DNA from: an uncultured Bacteroidia bacterium
Lineage (GTDB): Bacteria; Bacteroidota; Bacteroidia; NS11-12g; UBA955
Reading direction: 5' to 3'
DNA length: 64,000 nucleotides
NCBI GenBank assembly: GCA_943788195.1
Contig: CALSPH010000002.1
Coordinates: 329,054-393,053, forward strand
A model generated the notes under the pieces. It was given only the letters and a program-made list of their open reading frames with translations, did no database searches and was not told the DNA's origin. Positions 62,009-64,000 of the stretch are shown in pieces. The translations under genes and the position numbers were made by a program. Each line of letters opens with the position of its first letter. The stretch's first letter is position 1.

Positions 62009-63238
62009 ATGAAAAAAACAATCAAATTAGTTAGAAATGCAGTGCTCATTTTAGCGCTTGCTGGATTAGCAAATGAATCATGGGCGCAGGTTAAAGCTCC
62101 GAAATTTGGTAAAGGAATTCAAATTCTGGGTCAAGATTCTACTTATTATGCCAAAGTCGGCTTCCGATTTCAGAATCTCTTTGTAAGCGAATGGGATTTA
62201 GTAAATGATGATTTCTCCCAGGCCAAATTTCAAAATTCGGATTTTATGGTTCGAAGGAGTCGATTAAAATTTGATGGTTGGGCAGTTTCTCCAAAATTAA
62301 AATGGAAACTTGAGTTAGCACTATCTAACAGAGATAATGGAGGTGGTGCAACTTCTACAGAGTTTAACAGAGCAGCAAACATTGTATTGGATGCTTATGT
62401 GGACTGGAATTTTTGGAAAAGCTTTTCCATTAAATTTGGCCAAGGCAAGCTTCCAGGTAACAGAGAGCGAGTTATATCATCTGGTAATTTACAATTGGTT
62501 GATCGTTCCAGATTAAACTCCAGATACAATATTGACCGAGATGTGGGATTCACCTTAAGTAATTGGACAAAGTTGGGCAAGCAATTCTTTATAAAAGAAG
62601 TAGCTGCTGTTTCGCAAGGTGAAGGCAGAAATATTACTTCAGGACATCATGGTGGATTTGACTTTACCTACCGAGTTGAGTTCTTACCTTTTGGAAAGTT
62701 TCAATCAAAAGGAGATTATATCGGCTCCTCAATCAAAAAAGAGTCTAAGCCTAAACTAGCGATTGGTGTCACGTATGACAATAATCAAAATGCAGTAAGA
62801 AACAGAGGCCAATTGGGTAGTTTTATACAAGATAGCACAGGTGCATATTTTGGAAAAGACCTCAATACTTTCATGGCCGACCTTATGTTCAAATATCAGG
62901 GCTTATCAGTTATGGCTGAATATGCGGATAAATCGACTGGAGACAATAACCCATTCGTATTGGATGGAAGTGGAAATAAAATTGGTACGTTTTACACGGG
63001 CACGGGTTTAAGTGTTCAGGCTGGCTTTATGTTCAAAAGTAATTGGGAACCTGTTTTTAGATATACAGACATCACACCTCAATCAGGAGTTGCAAATGCA
63101 GAAACACAATACACGTTTGGGTTAAACAAATTTGTCGTGGGACATAAATTGAAAATTCAAACGGACTTAACCTATAGATCTATAAATGGATCCGATGATC
63201 AGTTATTCTTTCGTACACAATTAGATATACATTTTTAA
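62009..63238 (+). CDS. Porin_O_P family (OprO/OprP-like) phosphate-selective porin
   Basis: The 409-residue protein has a signal peptide ending SWAQ and a beta-barrel typical of the Porin_O_P family: DFMVRRSRLKFDGWAVSPKL near residue 85, VDWNFWKSFSIKFGQGKLPG, and SRYNIDRDVGFTLS. It ends in Phe (FFRTQLDIHF), as outer-membrane barrels do. Related porins pass phosphate or polyphosphate. The next gene is a Na/Pi cotransporter, and a Pho-box-like repeat lies in the promoter, so the pair forms a phosphate uptake module. Confidence 0.9.
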   Translation: MKKTIKLVRNAVLILALAGLANESWAQVKAPKFGKGIQILGQDSTYYAKVGFRFQNLFVSEWDLVNDDFSQAKFQNSDFMVRRSRLKFDGWAVSPKLKWKLELALSNRDNGGGATSTEFNRAANIVLDAYVDWNFWKSFSIKFGQGKLPGNRERVISSGNLQLVDRSRLNSRYNIDRDVGFTLSNWTKLGKQFFIKEVAAVSQGEGRNITSGHHGGFDFTYRVEFLPFGKFQSKGDYIGSSIKKESKPKLAIGVTYDNNQNAVRNRGQLGSFIQDSTGAYFGKDLNTFMADLMFKYQGLSVMAEYADKSTGDNNPFVLDGSGNKIGTFYTGTGLSVQAGFMFKSNWEPVFRYTDITPQSGVANAETQYTFGLNKFVVGHKLKIQTDLTYRSINGSDDQLFFRTQLDIHF

Positions 63239-63291
63239 TTAACAATAAGTTAATATTGTAACAGAACAAAAGGTTTTAATTTGCAACAAAT

Positions 63292-64000
63292 ATGGAATTC
63301 GGATTATTTAATATCGTACAAATTTTAGGAGCCCTAGCCTTCTTTATTTTCGGAATGAAAATGATGAGCGAGGGGATTCAGCGTGCAGCGGGATCACAAT
63401 TGAGAAATATCCTAAAGAACATGACCAAGAATAGATATCTTGGAGTTTTTACAGGTTTTCTTACCACCGCTTTAGTTCAATCATCATCTGCTACAACCGT
63501 AATGACGGTAAGTTTTGTGAATGCAGGACTATTGTCATTGGTTGAGTCAGCTGGGGTAATGATGGGCGCAAATATTGGTACCACCATCACAGGTTGGTTA
63601 GTTTCAATCTTAGGGTTTAAGGTAAAAATGAAGGTACTATCTATTCCTTTGTTTGCAGTTGCCCTGCCTATGATGTTTTCCCGAAAAACTAAATTTAAGT
63701 ATTGGGGAGAGTTTATTGCTGGTTTTGCAATCCTCTTTTTAGGATTAAGCTATTTGAAGGGAGCAGTTCCTGATTTAAAGCATAATGCTGATGCTTTAAA
63801 CTGGTTAAAATCTTTCACCGAATACGGGATATTCTCTCGATTGTTTTTTGTACTCGTTGGTACGATTATAACGATTGTTGTACAATCTTCAAGCGCTGCA
63901 ATGGCCATCACGTTAACTATGTGTGCAAATGGGTGGCTACCCTTTGAAGTTGCTGCAGCGATGATTTTGGGTGAGAATATAGGAACCACAATAACGGCTG
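63292..64000 (+). CDS. Na/Pi-cotransporter family protein, 3' truncated by the window
   Basis: The frame is open from the ATG at 63292 to the window edge (236 codons). The NptA/NaPi-II signature is present twice, as the internal repeat of the family demands: ALVQSSSATTVM with MMGANIGTTITG in the first half, and IVVQSSSAAMAI with ILGENIGTTIT in the second. It takes up phosphate with sodium across the inner membrane. A C-terminal PhoU-like domain, common in this group, would lie beyond the window. The gene is 53 bases after the porin; TAATTTG ends 8 bases before the ATG and may be its own promoter. Confidence 0.92.
   Translation, partial: MEFGLFNIVQILGALAFFIFGMKMMSEGIQRAAGSQLRNILKNMTKNRYLGVFTGFLTTALVQSSSATTVMTVSFVNAGLLSLVESAGVMMGANIGTTITGWLVSILGFKVKMKVLSIPLFAVALPMMFSRKTKFKYWGEFIAGFAILFLGLSYLKGAVPDLKHNADALNWLKSFTEYGIFSRLFFVLVGTIITIVVQSSSAAMAITLTMCANGWLPFEVAAAMILGENIGTTITA

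Noticed and set aside
1..64000. tRNA, rRNA, CRISPR, riboswitch, prophage, toxin-antitoxin or restriction loci
   Set aside because: No cloverleaf, repeat-spacer pattern, conserved RNA core, integrase or toxin signature could be recognised in either strand.

Overview
The window is a chromosomal segment of an AT-rich bacterium of the phylum Bacteroidota. The evidence is consistent: two products end in type IX secretion (T9SS) sorting domains, a mutY-ssb-gldE-gldD block is present, CarboxypepD_reg/TonB receptor architecture is present, Shine-Dalgarno sequences are not evident, and many genes are preceded by the phylum's -7 element TAnnTTTG. A zeaxanthin-type carotenoid operon and a Wzi/RemB-like outer-membrane protein fit a Flavobacteriia/Sphingobacteriia-like lineage. 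I cannot name a genus.

Layout. 1-6.7 kb: tail of a T9SS cargo protein, argS, a frame-disrupted NADPH:FMN reductase, an SRPBCC protein, a MarR-type regulator with a membrane protein behind a 22-bp palindromic operator, a secreted unknown, a short-chain dehydrogenase lacking the usual Tyr, and a YbjQ/small membrane protein pair. 6.7-16 kb: pdeM, a large TonB-dependent receptor, a damaged esterase-like T9SS protein, then a small insertion zone where a lipoprotein gene has been split by an IS4-family element with a 9-bp target duplication. That zone is flanked on one side by the S9 peptidase gene and on the other by a 12-codon copy of that gene's 3' end. 16-22.3 kb: S9 peptidase, gldD, gldE, ssb and mutY on the minus strand, then hup, a TPR protein, a 29-codon AURKAIP1/COX24-like gene and the RNase E/G gene. 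22.4-30.3 kb: two tandem Omp28/thioredoxin-like lipoproteins, a cation diffusion facilitator, a RemB/Wzi-like barrel, queA, an orphan ABC permease and a family 2 glycosyltransferase.

30.3-47.2 kb is the str-S10-spc-alpha ribosomal superoperon on the minus strand, from rpsL to rplQ. It includes fusA, secY, infA and rpoA; tuf, adk and map are absent. It has a promoter before rpsL, a second one before infA and a terminator after rplQ. Its rplC is frame-disrupted twice, both times at the same hexamer. Upstream lie pyrG, a GH3-like adenylating enzyme, a bifunctional RelA/SpoT, dapB, an ArnT-like glycosyltransferase and a PAP2 phosphatase. 56-60 kb holds the carotenoid operon crtZ-crtI-crtB-unknown. 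The right end has a methyltransferase, an unknown lipoprotein with a possible caspase-like His/Cys pair, and a phosphate module: a Porin_O_P gene with a Pho-box-like direct repeat in its promoter, followed by a Na/Pi cotransporter cut by the window edge.

I did not find a complete new multi-gene system. The strongest leads are: very short leaders (-7 box 4 to 8 nt before the start codon) at several genes, including non-ATG starts; the Pho-box-like repeat; the MarR palindrome; the IS-split lipoprotein gene with its peptidase-tail duplication; two tandem lipoprotein genes that share a nearly identical 5' end but little else; and a cluster of frame disruptions that must be separated into sequencing error or biology. 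No tRNA, rRNA, CRISPR array, prophage or origin was seen.
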